Shown here one piece after another: positions 9,507-18,447 of a DNA stretch of 64,000 nt. Both the position numbers and the translations under genes were made by a program. Under the pieces are notes generated by a model. That model did not search any database, was not told the origin of the DNA, and saw only the letters and a list, made by a program, of their open reading frames with translations. How positions within the stretch are numbered: the first letter of the stretch is position 1; each line of letters starts with the position of its first letter. The stretch lies in contig NZ_RAPY01000001.1 of assembly GCF_003610355.1 (NCBI RefSeq), positions 1,054,001 through 1,118,000 on the forward strand. Reading direction: 5' to 3'. This stretch comes from Sphingobacterium detergens (GTDB lineage: Bacteria > Bacteroidota > Bacteroidia > Sphingobacteriales > Sphingobacteriaceae).

Positions 9507-9872
9507 ATGGTGAGAACAGAAACAATAATCGCTGTAGAAAGTGTTTCAAAAAGCTCAACCTTTTACCAAGATTTGCTAGGTTGTACCAGCGAACATGGTG
9601 GTGAGACTTTTGAAATTCTAACAGTTGAAAACAATGTAATTTTATGCCTTCACAAATGGGGTGAACACGCACATCCGACCATGCTCCAACCCAAAAATGC
9701 CGGAAATGGTCTAATCCTATTCTTTCGGGTAGATAATCTCCAGGAAGTGTTTGAAAATGCGACCAAACTCGATGCCATGTTCGAAAAAGAAATTCACTAC
9801 AATGAAAATTCATTAAGAAATCAGTTTATCCTCCGGGATCCTGACAATTATTACCTGATTATTTCAGAATAA
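9507..9872 (+). CDS. VOC superfamily (glyoxalase/bleomycin-resistance-like) protein
   Basis: 121 aa, single vicinal-oxygen-chelate domain of two beta-alpha-beta-beta-beta modules. Visible marks are the start strand TETIIAVESVSKSSTFYQDLLG, FFRVDNLQEVFENA opening the second module, and a closing FILRDPDNYYLIISE, where Glu121 is the usual C-terminal metal-ligand position. Members include glyoxalase I-like lyases, dioxygenases and antibiotic-binding proteins, and the sequence does not choose between them. It is followed by small stand-alone genes (AhpD-like, SRPBCC), each with its own gap, so it is probably a separate transcription unit. Confidence 0.8.
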   Translation: MVRTETIIAVESVSKSSTFYQDLLGCTSEHGGETFEILTVENNVILCLHKWGEHAHPTMLQPKNAGNGLILFFRVDNLQEVFENATKLDAMFEKEIHYNENSLRNQFILRDPDNYYLIISE

Positions 9873-10000
9873 GAAGTTCGTCCGTAACTATATGCGTTGG
9901 TTAGATTTAACAGATGTTAATTTGACATGTGCTTTCTTAAACCAGTTTAAGTTTATTATTCAATCTTTCCTGCAACTTTGTAGTATCAAAATATAAAACA

Positions 10001-10441
10001 ATGACAGCACGATTAAATATTGCAAAAGTAGATGCAACAGCTTATAAAGCGATGATGGGTTTAGAAACCTACCTCGCTAATATCTTTCTTACCCCTATCC
10101 AGAAAGAGCTTATTAAAATAAGAGCATCCCAAATTAATGGATGTGCTTTTTGCCTTGACATGCACACCAAAGATGCATTAAAGTATGGTGAAACTCCTCA
10201 GCGTATATTCTTGCTGAACGCCTGGCGTGAGACCGAATTGTTTACTGCCGAAGAACAGGTTTTATTGGAGATGACTGAGGAGATTACCCTAATTCATCAA
10301 CAGGGCCTGACGGAGGAAACTTATCAAAAAGCGAAGAAACTATTTGACGAAAAACAACTTGCACAGATCATTATCGCTATTATCACAATCAATTCATGGA
10401 ATAGAATTGGTATAAGCACACATTTGGAGTTATTAAAGTAG
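10001..10441 (+). CDS. Carboxymuconolactone decarboxylase/AhpD-like peroxidase family protein
   Basis: 146 aa all-helical CMD-domain protein. It carries the AhpD-type redox motif C48-x-x-C51-x-x-x-H55 (CAFCLDMHTKDA), which in AhpD-like proteins forms the reducible disulfide plus catalytic His that uses peroxides as substrate. The rest (LETYLANIFLTPIQKELIKI, AWRETELFTAEEQVLLEMTE) is typical of single-domain alkylhydroperoxidase-like proteins. A likely role is peroxide defence or a related thiol reaction; the reductant is unknown. The sequence CAACTTTG about 30 bp before the start resembles a -7 element with one change. A weak terminator follows at 10515-10545. Confidence 0.85.
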   Translation: MTARLNIAKVDATAYKAMMGLETYLANIFLTPIQKELIKIRASQINGCAFCLDMHTKDALKYGETPQRIFLLNAWRETELFTAEEQVLLEMTEEITLIHQQGLTEETYQKAKKLFDEKQLAQIIIAIITINSWNRIGISTHLELLK

Positions 10442-10514
10442 GTAAACCACAGACATACCCGCTAGGATGCGAATTCAATCGCTCCCGACAGGATGTAAAT
10501 GAATCTTTAAAAAT

Positions 10515-10545
10515 GGGGTCAGTCTAACGCGAACTGCCCCGTTTT
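10515..10545 (+). terminator. Probable intrinsic terminator after AhpD-like gene
   Basis: GGGG-t-CAGT pairs with ACTG-CCCC (one bulged T, 9-nt loop), followed by GTTTTCGTTT. A moderate stem with an imperfect T-tract 74 bp after the stop codon. Confidence 0.5.
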
Positions 10546-10654
10546 CGTTTAAAATAATTAGTCGATAAAATCTTAAATCTACCATCCCACAAATCACATT
10601 AATCAGCTATCTTTAATCCGAAAAAAGTTTATTAAACCAATTAAACGCAGAAAA

Positions 10655-11167
10655 ATGAAAATCGTTAAAAAAATTTTAATTGTTTTGGTTATTCTCATTG
10701 CCATTCCCTTAATTGTGGCTCTTTTTGTTCCTAAAGATTTTGATGCAAAAAGTGAGATTACCATTGACAAACCTAAACAGGAGGTCTTCAACTATGTGAA
10801 AATGCTTCGAAATCAAGATCACTTTGGGGTATGGCAACTTTCCGATCCACAAATGAAGAAATCCGAACAGGGCACCGATGGTCAGGTTGGATTTAAATAC
10901 AGCTGGGATGGCGAGAAAGTTGGAAAAGGTTCACAAACCATTACGCGCATCGTAGATGGAGAAACGATCGAAACATCGCTTGACTTTGGATTCGGCGAAC
11001 CGTCAAAAGGTTATTTTACGCTGAAGGAAATATCACCGAACCAGACAGCGGTGACCTGGGGCATTACCGGTAAATCACCTTACCCCTGGAATCTAATGAG
11101 CCTATTTATGAATATGGATAAGGATTTTGATCAGGGGCTCAAAAACTTAAAAGATGTCTTGAAATAG
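10655..11167 (+). CDS. Membrane-anchored SRPBCC (START-like) protein
   Basis: 170 aa. Residues 5-26 form one membrane helix (KKILIVLVILIAIPLIVALF). The remainder is a START/Bet v1-like ligand-binding fold: EITIDKPKQEVFNYVKML is the typical first strand and helix, WQLSDPQMKK and GSQTITRIVDGETIETSLDF the sheet, and the C-terminal amphipathic helix is NMDKDFDQGLKNLKDVL. The family (polyketide cyclase/AHSA1-like) binds hydrophobic ligands, but no ligand can be named. It stands alone and ends at a strong bidirectional terminator shared with the convergent BI-1 gene. Confidence 0.75.
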   Translation: MKIVKKILIVLVILIAIPLIVALFVPKDFDAKSEITIDKPKQEVFNYVKMLRNQDHFGVWQLSDPQMKKSEQGTDGQVGFKYSWDGEKVGKGSQTITRIVDGETIETSLDFGFGEPSKGYFTLKEISPNQTAVTWGITGKSPYPWNLMSLFMNMDKDFDQGLKNLKDVLK

Positions 11168-11183
11168 CTTCATACATCATAAA

Positions 11184-11227
11184 AAAAGGTATTTAAAGCA
11201 TAATCAAATGATCTTTAAATACCTTTT
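11184..11227. terminator. Bidirectional terminator between SRPBCC and BI-1 genes
   Basis: Perfect 15-bp stem (AAAAGGTATTTAAAG / CTTTAAATACCTTTT) with a 14-nt loop, giving a T-run in both directions. It lies between convergent genes. Confidence 0.87.
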
Positions 11228-11246
11228 CTTCAAAAAACGAATTGAA

Positions 11247-11933
11247 TTAACGACGACTCATCAGAATACGTAAAATATACCAAAACAACAACATGATAGA
11301 GGAAAATAGCTGTAATGCAGCCCCTACATATTGTTCATTGCCGTAATTATATTTCAGACTTTGCGTTTGGTACAAAATGCTTCCTGAAGCAATCAACACC
11401 ATGATGATAGAAAACCAAAGTCCCAATTGAAATCCAAATAATGCGCCCGCGACAATGGCACCCAATGCTAGGAAGCCACCAATAACAAGGATGTTTTTCA
11501 GAAAAGAGAAATCCTTGTTTGACATAAAAGCAACTGCTGTAAGTGCTGTAAACAAAGCCAGCGTCATTATACTTGCCTGGTAAAGCAAGCCCGCACCATC
11601 AGCCATCGAAGCGGCAATAAAAATCATTGGCAGGAAAATAATAGCTTCCAATACAATGTAAAATGCCAGTCCAAGATACTGGGTCTGACGACTCTGCGCT
11701 AATGTCCATCGAGAAGACAATGAAGCTCCCAACCAGAAACATCCGAGGAGAAACAACCAAATAAACTTCCCACTGACCATCCATACAATAAAATCATAAG
11801 GAACTAATTTTATCAATAGGGTTTCTAAAACGATAAATGCTAAAATAGAAAGGGCAACGTGGAGATAAGTTTTTTTGTAAAAAACGCCCCTTTCTGCCTC
11901 ATCGTTAACAAGTAAATACTCTTGTGATTCCAT
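11247..11933 (-). CDS. Bax inhibitor-1/YccA family membrane protein
   Basis: 228 aa with seven predicted membrane helices beginning at about residue 25, no signal peptide, and a charged N-terminal tail. Helix order and the short basic C-terminus (LRILMSRR) fit the BI-1/YccA/YbhL family (TMBIM). Bacterial members include pH-sensitive Ca2+-leak channels and proteins that restrain the FtsH protease; which applies here is unknown. A near-consensus promoter lies upstream at 11966-11995, and the gene ends at a terminator shared with the convergent SRPBCC gene, so it is probably monocistronic. Confidence 0.85.
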   Translation of the reverse strand: MESQEYLLVNDEAERGVFYKKTYLHVALSILAFIVLETLLIKLVPYDFIVWMVSGKFIWLFLLGCFWLGASLSSRWTLAQSRQTQYLGLAFYIVLEAIIFLPMIFIAASMADGAGLLYQASIMTLALFTALTAVAFMSNKDFSFLKNILVIGGFLALGAIVAGALFGFQLGLWFSIIMVLIASGSILYQTQSLKYNYGNEQYVGAALQLFSSIMLLFWYILRILMSRR

Positions 11934-11965
11934 AAAACAGTTAAATAAGATGTATTAATATACAT

Positions 11966-11995
11966 TAAAAATAAGCATTAATTCGATTTTCACAA
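11966..11995 (-). promoter_or_regulatory. Bacteroidota-type promoter of the BI-1 gene
   Basis: On the minus strand: TTG, 19 bp, then TATTTTTA, a 7/8 match to TAnnTTTG, 33 bp upstream of the start codon. Confidence 0.5.
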
Positions 11996-12039
11996 GAATT
12001 AATTTAAGCAGAGCCTATCGAATTACATCGCATTGATAC

Positions 12040-12069
12040 AAAAAAAGAGGACCCCGCCTAGCAGGGTCC
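12040..12069 (-). terminator. Intrinsic terminator of the RND efflux operon
   Basis: On the minus strand GGACCCTGC-TAG-GCGGGGTCC (9 bp, one G-U) followed by TC and seven T, 15 bp after the stop codon of the outer-membrane factor gene. A textbook rho-independent terminator. Confidence 0.92.
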
Positions 12070-12084
12070 ATTCAAACAAACAAC

Positions 12085-13524
12085 TTATTTCCAGCCTCCT
12101 CCCAAATCTTTATAGATATTAACAACCGCATTAAGCTGTTGCTTCTTAGTTTCTATCAATTCAAGTTTTGAATCCAACACATCGCGCTGTGTCATCAGCA
12201 CTTCCATATAATCAGCACGTGCCGACTTAAACAGATCGTCTGATACCGTCACAGAATTATTGAGCACTTCAACTTCCTTGGTTTTGAAATCATAACTCTT
12301 GCCAAGGTTTTCGATATTAGACAGTTGGGTAGACACTTCCAAATAGGCATTTAAAATTGCCTTCTCATAATTATAGACTGCCTGTATCTGCTTCGAATTT
12401 GCGGTATTGAATTCCGCTTTCAATCCATTTTTGTTTAACAGCGGAGCTGCCAACTCTCCTATTATGTTGTACAACATCGATTCGGGCATTTTAAACAAAT
12501 AGGATGGCTTAAAAGCTTGCAAACCCAGCGCAGCTGATATTTCCAGAGAAGGATAGAATTCCTTCCGCGCAATCTGTACATCCAATTTTGCTGCGGCAAG
12601 CTCATATTCAGCCTCACGGATATCAGGCCTATTGCTCAGGAGTTGACTCGGTATCCCCGTTTGTACTTTCGCAGGTACCATATCCACGAAGCTACTTTTA
12701 TCACGTTTGATTTCCTGAGGAAAACGTCCTAAAAGGAAATTAATTCGGTTTTCAGTTTCCTTAATCTGCTGGCGTGTCTCAAATTCCATACCTTTGGTTT
12801 TTAATACTTCTGCCTGGAATTTTTGAACAGCAAGTTCTGTCACACGCGCCGCCTGCTTCTGTAGCTTTATGACCTCCAATGCATTGTCCTGCAACTCGAT
12901 ATTCTGTTTGATAATCGTTAGCTGGTTATCCAAAGCCAACAATTCATAGTAAGATCGCGCAACCTCAGCGATAAGACTGCTCAGAACAAAGTTTTTACCT
13001 TCCACCGTAGCAAGATACCTGTTCAATGCCGCCTGTTCAGAATCTTTCAGTTTTTTCCAGACGTCGATTTCCCAGCTTGCATAGGCACCTATCTTTAGAT
13101 CACCCAGTGGATCGGGCATTTCCTTCCCTGGTGCGATCTCCGTACTGGCATCCCCAGCTCCCTGGCTTGTATAGCGCCCGACCTTCTCCACACCGCCACC
13201 GGCACGTAAACCCACACTCGGTTTCAATGCACCTTTTCGCAGTAAAATATCATTCTTGGCAATAGCCAATTCTTGCAAGGTCACATTCAGCTCCTGGTTA
13301 TTTTTTAATGCCGTATCAATTAAAGCAACTAAATTAGGATCACTAAAAAAATCACGCCACTTCATATTGGCCGAATTCGTTGTGTCCTGTGCAAGTGCTT
13401 CAGCAAATTGCTGTGGCACTTGCTTGTTTTCCTGAATCTGAGTCACTTTAGGAACCTTACAGCCTGTCATTGCTGCGGACAGCAAAACCCCTACTACCCA
13501 ATATTTATTTGTTTGACTAGCCAT
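12085..13524 (-). CDS. RND efflux outer-membrane factor, NodT/OprM-type lipoprotein
   Basis: Trimeric TolC-like channel subunit, 479 aa. A lipoprotein signal ends AAMTGCKVP (Cys about residue 22). Two OEP repeats with long coiled-coil helices follow (roughly 60-255 and 275-470); the repeat hallmarks LIDTALKNNQELNV and LSNRPDIREAEYELAAAKLDV are clear. It forms the exit duct for the pump encoded just upstream. Its ATG overlaps the stop codon of the RND gene by eight bases (ATGGCTAG), so translation is probably coupled. It is the last gene of the operon and is followed by a strong terminator at 12040-12069. Confidence 0.93.
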   Translation of the reverse strand: MASQTNKYWVVGVLLSAAMTGCKVPKVTQIQENKQVPQQFAEALAQDTTNSANMKWRDFFSDPNLVALIDTALKNNQELNVTLQELAIAKNDILLRKGALKPSVGLRAGGGVEKVGRYTSQGAGDASTEIAPGKEMPDPLGDLKIGAYASWEIDVWKKLKDSEQAALNRYLATVEGKNFVLSSLIAEVARSYYELLALDNQLTIIKQNIELQDNALEVIKLQKQAARVTELAVQKFQAEVLKTKGMEFETRQQIKETENRINFLLGRFPQEIKRDKSSFVDMVPAKVQTGIPSQLLSNRPDIREAEYELAAAKLDVQIARKEFYPSLEISAALGLQAFKPSYLFKMPESMLYNIIGELAAPLLNKNGLKAEFNTANSKQIQAVYNYEKAILNAYLEVSTQLSNIENLGKSYDFKTKEVEVLNNSVTVSDDLFKSARADYMEVLMTQRDVLDSKLELIETKKQQLNAVVNIYKDLGGGWK

Positions 13525-16500
13525 TGTTATCGATTTCTTCAGTTAATGGATTTTCATCTTCATGTTTGATAAGTTTACGTTTGGACGCGATTGTTCCAAA
13601 AATAAAGTAGAGCCCCGGTATGACAAGGATACCAAAGACAGTTCCAAACAACATCCCTCCTGCCGCTGCAGTACCAATGGTCCGGTTGCCGATCGCTCCT
13701 GGCCCAGAAGCCATTACCAATGGAATCAGACCTGCAATAAACGCAAATGATGTCATTAAGATAGGTCTAAACCTCACCTTGGCTCCTTCCAAAGCGGCTT
13801 CGATGATACTGAGTCCCTGCGCATGTCGTTGTGTGGCAAACTCAACAATTAAAACCGCGTTCTTACCCAATAATCCAATGAGCATGACCAAGGCCACCTG
13901 TGCATAGATGTTGTTTTCCAGTCCTAGAACTTTGAGTAGGAAAAAAGCTCCAAAAATGCCAATTGGCAATGATAACAGAACCGCAAATGGCATGATAAAG
14001 CTTTCGTATTGTGCTGAAAGAATAAGATAAACAAAGCCTAAACAGATCAAAAAGATATAGATCGCTTGATTACCACGTCCCACCTGATCTTTGGAGATAC
14101 CAGCCCAATCAATACCATAGCCCTGTGGTAAGGTTTTCGCAGCGACAGCATTGATCACTTCAATAGCCTCACCGCTACTATATCCAGGAGCAGCAGAACC
14201 TGAAATTTCAGAAGCCATGTACATATTGTGACGCGTGATCTCGGAGAGTCCATATACCTTTTCCATATGCATAAAAGCCGAAAAAGGCACCATCTCATCC
14301 TTATCATTTTTTACATATAATTTCAAGATATCTTCAGGAAGAGCCCGATACTGCGGTAATGCCTGTACCATGACCTTATATTGCCGGTCATACTTAATGA
14401 AATTGGTTTCGTAGTTACTCCCCACCAACGTAGAAAGCGTATTTAGGGCATTGTCAATAGTCACCCCTTTTAACTGAGCCATATCATTGTCGATATGGAG
14501 CATGTACTGCGGAAAACTCGCACTATAAAATGTAAAAACTGAGGACAACTCCGGTTGTTTATTCAATTCACGGACAAAATCCTTACTTACGGTCTCCATT
14601 TTCTTATAGTCACCCGAACCCGCTTTATCCAAAAGCCGCAACTCAAATCCCCCTGCGGCACCATATCCCGGTACTGCCGGTGGCTGGAAAAACTCAATGG
14701 AAGCCCCAGGGATATTTTTCGCTGCATTTTCCAGCTGTTCGATAATTTCCTGCGAGGATTCCTTACGCTCTTCCCAACTTTTTAAATTGATCAGACAGGT
14801 TCCGGTATTCGCACCAGTTCCCTCAGTCAATATTTCGTAACCGGCCAATGAAGAAACGGATTGTACACCATCGATGTCCTCCGCCTCCTTCTGCAAAGTT
14901 TGAGCAGCCAGATTTGTCCGTTCTAAGGTCGATCCCGGTGGCGTTTGGATAATGGCATAAATCATCCCCTGATCCTCGTTTGGAATAAAGCCTGCTGGCA
15001 CAGAATTATTTAAAAAGTAAGCGCCAATACAGAATCCGATCAATACCACAAAAGTAAAGAGGCGCTTGTCAACGATACCTTTCAGTAAGAAAACATATTT
15101 GTTGGACATCTTATCAAACAATCTATTGAACGCATCCAAAAATTTGTCCACGATGGATTTCTTACGAGGTTTTCCATGATTGTTCTTCAGCATAATCGCA
15201 CACAACGCTGGTGTCAACGTCAATGCAACTACACCGGAAAGGATAATAGATGTCGCCATTGTGATGGAGAACTGACGGTAAAAAATACCGACAGGCCCCG
15301 ACATAAACGCAACAGGAATAAATACGGCCGCCATCAGAAATGTAATAGCGATAATAGCACCGCTTATTTCATGCATCGCTTTCTTCGTTGCCTTATAGGC
15401 TGAAATATGCAGTTCCTCCATCTTGGCGTGTACGGCTTCGATGACGACAATGGCATCATCCACAACGACACCAATTGCCAATACCAAGGCAAATAGTGTA
15501 ATCAGGTTGATTGTGATACCAAAAAACTGCATAAAAAGGAACGATCCCACTAAGGAAACCGGTACGGCAATGGTTGGAATCAAGGTAGACCGCCAGTCCC
15601 CAAGGAATAAAAAGACAACAATCGCCACCAGTATAAAGGCTTCAATTAAGGTATGGATAACTTTTTCCATGGAAGCATCCAAAAATTTAGAAACATCATA
15701 ACTGATTTCGTAATCCAGTCCTTTCGGAAAAGAAGACTTTAGTTCCTTCATTTTATTTTTAACATCCTGGATTACCTGAGAAGCATTGCTACCATAGGAT
15801 TGTTTCAGGACAATAGCGGCAGAGGGCTTCCCATTCAATGTAGAATAAATATCATACATAGCGGATCCAAATTTAATATCGGCAACATCGCGCAAGCGCA
15901 ACATTTCACCGTTTGCATTTGTTCGTAATACGATATTACCATAGCCTTCGGTTGTTGTGAAACGCCCCGGATATTTCAGGACATATTCAAAAGACTGTGA
16001 AGTAATCCCGGAAGACTCGCCGGCCTTGCCTGGAGATGCTTCCAAACTTTGCTCTGACAGCGCTTTCATCACCTCCTCAGCGGATATTTTATAGGCGGTC
16101 ATGCGATCAGGTTTTAGCCAGATCCGCATCGCCAATTCCCGTGTTCCAAGAATATTCGCGACCCCAACACCGTCAACACGTCTCAATTCTGAAACGATAT
16201 TCATATCAGCGTAGTTATACATAAAGTTTCCATCAAGGTCTTTATCCTTGCTATATAGGTTGATATACATCAACATATTGGATTCTTCCCTTGTAATTTT
16301 CACCCCCTCGCGTACAACGATAGGTGGAAGTTTATTAACAACAGAAGCCACGCGGTTCTGCACGTTCAATGAAGCTTGATTTGGATCTGTACCTAGATTG
16401 AATACCACCTGTATGCTGGCTTCACCATCGTTACCGGCATCTGAAGCCATATATTTCATTCCCGGAACCCCATTGATGGCGCGCTCAAGTGGAATGATAA

Positions 16501-16681
16501 CAGATTTTATCATGAGTTCCCCATTCGCACCTGGGTATTCTGCTGTAATGTTTACTTTAGGTGGCGATATGGATGGAAATTGAGTTACTGGAAGTTGTAC
16601 CATCGAAAGAACCCCCAGAAACACAATGATCAGCGATATAACAATCGAAAGTACAGGTCTATTTATAAAACGACTAAACAT
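13517..16681 (-). CDS. RND multidrug efflux transporter, HAE1 (AcrB/MexB) family
   Basis: Inner-membrane proton-driven exporter, 1054 aa, the usual HAE1 length. N-terminal helix FINRPVLSIVISLIIVFLG, then the first large porter domain, helices 2-6 with ALVLAIGVVVDDAIVVIEAV containing the two conserved Asp of the proton relay in helix 4, the second porter domain from about 555 to 870, and helices 8-12 with GLLGKNAVLIVEFA. A conserved Lys/Thr region is present in the last helices. It pumps amphiphilic compounds (drugs, detergents, bile-salt-like molecules) out through the adaptor and TolC-like partner encoded on either side. The drug spectrum cannot be predicted. Confidence 0.95.
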   Translation of the reverse strand: MFSRFINRPVLSIVISLIIVFLGVLSMVQLPVTQFPSISPPKVNITAEYPGANGELMIKSVIIPLERAINGVPGMKYMASDAGNDGEASIQVVFNLGTDPNQASLNVQNRVASVVNKLPPIVVREGVKITREESNMLMYINLYSKDKDLDGNFMYNYADMNIVSELRRVDGVGVANILGTRELAMRIWLKPDRMTAYKISAEEVMKALSEQSLEASPGKAGESSGITSQSFEYVLKYPGRFTTTEGYGNIVLRTNANGEMLRLRDVADIKFGSAMYDIYSTLNGKPSAAIVLKQSYGSNASQVIQDVKNKMKELKSSFPKGLDYEISYDVSKFLDASMEKVIHTLIEAFILVAIVVFLFLGDWRSTLIPTIAVPVSLVGSFLFMQFFGITINLITLFALVLAIGVVVDDAIVVIEAVHAKMEELHISAYKATKKAMHEISGAIIAITFLMAAVFIPVAFMSGPVGIFYRQFSITMATSIILSGVVALTLTPALCAIMLKNNHGKPRKKSIVDKFLDAFNRLFDKMSNKYVFLLKGIVDKRLFTFVVLIGFCIGAYFLNNSVPAGFIPNEDQGMIYAIIQTPPGSTLERTNLAAQTLQKEAEDIDGVQSVSSLAGYEILTEGTGANTGTCLINLKSWEERKESSQEIIEQLENAAKNIPGASIEFFQPPAVPGYGAAGGFELRLLDKAGSGDYKKMETVSKDFVRELNKQPELSSVFTFYSASFPQYMLHIDNDMAQLKGVTIDNALNTLSTLVGSNYETNFIKYDRQYKVMVQALPQYRALPEDILKLYVKNDKDEMVPFSAFMHMEKVYGLSEITRHNMYMASEISGSAAPGYSSGEAIEVINAVAAKTLPQGYGIDWAGISKDQVGRGNQAIYIFLICLGFVYLILSAQYESFIMPFAVLLSLPIGIFGAFFLLKVLGLENNIYAQVALVMLIGLLGKNAVLIVEFATQRHAQGLSIIEAALEGAKVRFRPILMTSFAFIAGLIPLVMASGPGAIGNRTIGTAAAGGMLFGTVFGILVIPGLYFIFGTIASKRKLIKHEDENPLTEEIDNNG

Positions 16682-16703
16682 AGTAATTTAAGAGTATGGA
16701 GAT

Positions 16704-17786
16704 TTATTCTGTTTTTAACTTCAAATTAGAAATGGCATCTTTAGGCTGAACGAAGCTGTAGTTGATCTTTTCATCCTCTTTCACTTTCTGTATACCGTCC
16801 AATAGGAATTTATCATCTTTTTGAAGTCCACTGCTGACCACATAAAGGTCAGGAAGGGAATTGCTAATTGTGATATAACGCGCTTTTAACTTGCCTGCTT
16901 TATCCACGACATAAACATATTTCCGGTCCTGTAACTCGTAGGTTGCCTTTTGTGGAATAATCAAGGCCTGCTTCAATGGAAAATTCATAACGACTTTACC
17001 ACTTTCACCATGTTTCAATAATCGATTGGGATTTGGAAATCTCGCCCTAAAGGCAATGTTACCAGTTTCGCTGTCAAATTCACTCTCTATGGTTTCAACC
17101 ACACCATGTTCTGGAAGCAATTCGTTATTGGCAAGCAATAATCCAACATGGGTATCTCCGCGTTTACTCACGTTTGTCTGATAATTCAGGTACTCTGGTT
17201 CCGACACATTGAAGTATACCAGCATTTGGCTATTGTCGGAGAGGCTTGTCAATAACTCGCCCTCATCCACCAAACTTCCTAATTTTAGCGGGATACGGTC
17301 AATTGTACCATCAAATGGAGCTCTTATTTCTGTAAAAGAAAGGTGCAGTTTGGCAATTGCGGAAGCCGCCTTGGCTTGCTCCAGTTTTGCTTTCGCCATC
17401 GCAAGTTCGTTGGGGGATACGACATTTTTATCGGCTAAGCTCTTGGTGTTCTGCACTTCAATCTCGGCAACATTCACTTCCGCCATAGATTTTCTAAACT
17501 CTGCTTCATACATTTTGGGCATAATGCGAAACAGAAGCTGTCCTTTGTGCACAAATTGTCCCTCGTCGACAAAAATCTGCTCCAGGTATCCTTTCTCCTG
17601 TGCACGTAATTCGATATTACGAAAAGATTTAATCTGAGAAACAAAATCCTTACGGATTGTTGTATCCACCTGTACGGGAGAGGTAACATTGAATTTTTCC
17701 TTTTCTTCTTTCTCTTCCTTTTTGGAAGTACAACCAATTTGGCATAATACCATAGCCAAATTAACGAGCATAAATACTCTTTTCAT
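16704..17786 (-). CDS. RND efflux periplasmic adaptor (AcrA/MexA type) lipoprotein
   Basis: Membrane-fusion protein, 360 aa. A lipoprotein signal ends MVLCQIGCTSKK, followed by a Lys/Glu-rich linker. Lipoyl-type half-motifs (YLEQIFVDEGQFVHKGQLLFRI and APFDGTIDRIPLKLGSLVDEG) flank an alpha-helical hairpin of about 55 residues; a beta-barrel domain and a membrane-proximal domain follow. It links the RND pump to the outer-membrane channel. It is the first gene of the three-gene efflux operon, 22 bp before the pump. No TetR or two-component regulator lies next to it, so control is not visible. Confidence 0.93.
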   Translation of the reverse strand: MKRVFMLVNLAMVLCQIGCTSKKEEKEEKEKFNVTSPVQVDTTIRKDFVSQIKSFRNIELRAQEKGYLEQIFVDEGQFVHKGQLLFRIMPKMYEAEFRKSMAEVNVAEIEVQNTKSLADKNVVSPNELAMAKAKLEQAKAASAIAKLHLSFTEIRAPFDGTIDRIPLKLGSLVDEGELLTSLSDNSQMLVYFNVSEPEYLNYQTNVSKRGDTHVGLLLANNELLPEHGVVETIESEFDSETGNIAFRARFPNPNRLLKHGESGKVVMNFPLKQALIIPQKATYELQDRKYVYVVDKAGKLKARYITISNSLPDLYVVSSGLQKDDKFLLDGIQKVKEDEKINYSFVQPKDAISNLKLKTE

Positions 17787-17961
17787 TTGTAAGCGTCTAA
17801 TTAAAAATAAGTTTGATTGTTTGTTGATATGGTAGTTGAAACAACCTAAGCCTTAGATTATTGTAATACAAAAAAAACACAGAATCATTAGTCTATCAAT
17901 GAAAGTCTGAATCATTCGGAATACAACGAAAATAAAGTTGGGCTATTTCGGAGATTGGCTA

Positions 17962-18363
17962 TTAAATTCTCCAGTTTTGTTGAAGAATATACCTTTGGGG
18001 GTGTAAATAAGCGACAAAATTGCAAAAAGGAATCTTTTTTGCAAAACGAAATACAAAGATAAAAAGTACAACCGCACAGAACAATAAAGCGACAAAATTA
18101 GAAGCTGCTTCGAGGTCTTTGGTCAACTGAAAATTCTCACTGTTAAACTCTTCGATAACGGGGTTCTCATCATGTACGTTTCCAGCTATTAGAGGATCGA
18201 TGTGGACACTTAGGGAATTAATCCTGTCCTTCAGGTTGGCATCATTGGGCTGATACATAAAACTGACCGTAGGGCGATCAGATTCGTTAAGCACAGCATG
18301 GCTATTACCGCTCCTAATCAATAGGAAGCCTATAAAACATAGAATTGTAATAACCACTTTCAT
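17962..18363 (-). CDS. Small exported/membrane protein of unknown function
   Basis: 133 aa. It has an N-terminal signal peptide (MKVVITILCFIGFLLIRSGNSHA), a hydrophilic middle of about 60 residues, and one membrane helix at about 90-108 (FVALLFCAVVLFIFVFRFA) followed by a short basic/aromatic tail. I do not recognise the family. It has its own gaps on both sides (175 bp to the efflux operon, about 84 bp to the DUF763 gene). The coding potential looks real, because the predicted protein has a coherent signal-middle-helix layout, but there is no homology evidence. Confidence 0.6.
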   Translation of the reverse strand: MKVVITILCFIGFLLIRSGNSHAVLNESDRPTVSFMYQPNDANLKDRINSLSVHIDPLIAGNVHDENPVIEEFNSENFQLTKDLEAASNFVALLFCAVVLFIFVFRFAKKIPFCNFVAYLHPQRYILQQNWRI

Positions 18364-18447
18364 TTGAGGGCAAATATACTAGCGTATAAATAATTTCAAT
18401 AAGGTTTAACACAATTTAACAAAATGATTACAATCCAACAATAATGT

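Noticed and set aside
13620-15701. Several plus-strand reading frames opposite the RND transporter gene
   Set aside because: They are antisense shadows of a strongly conserved transporter, with low-complexity or Arg/Pro-rich translations and no start signals.
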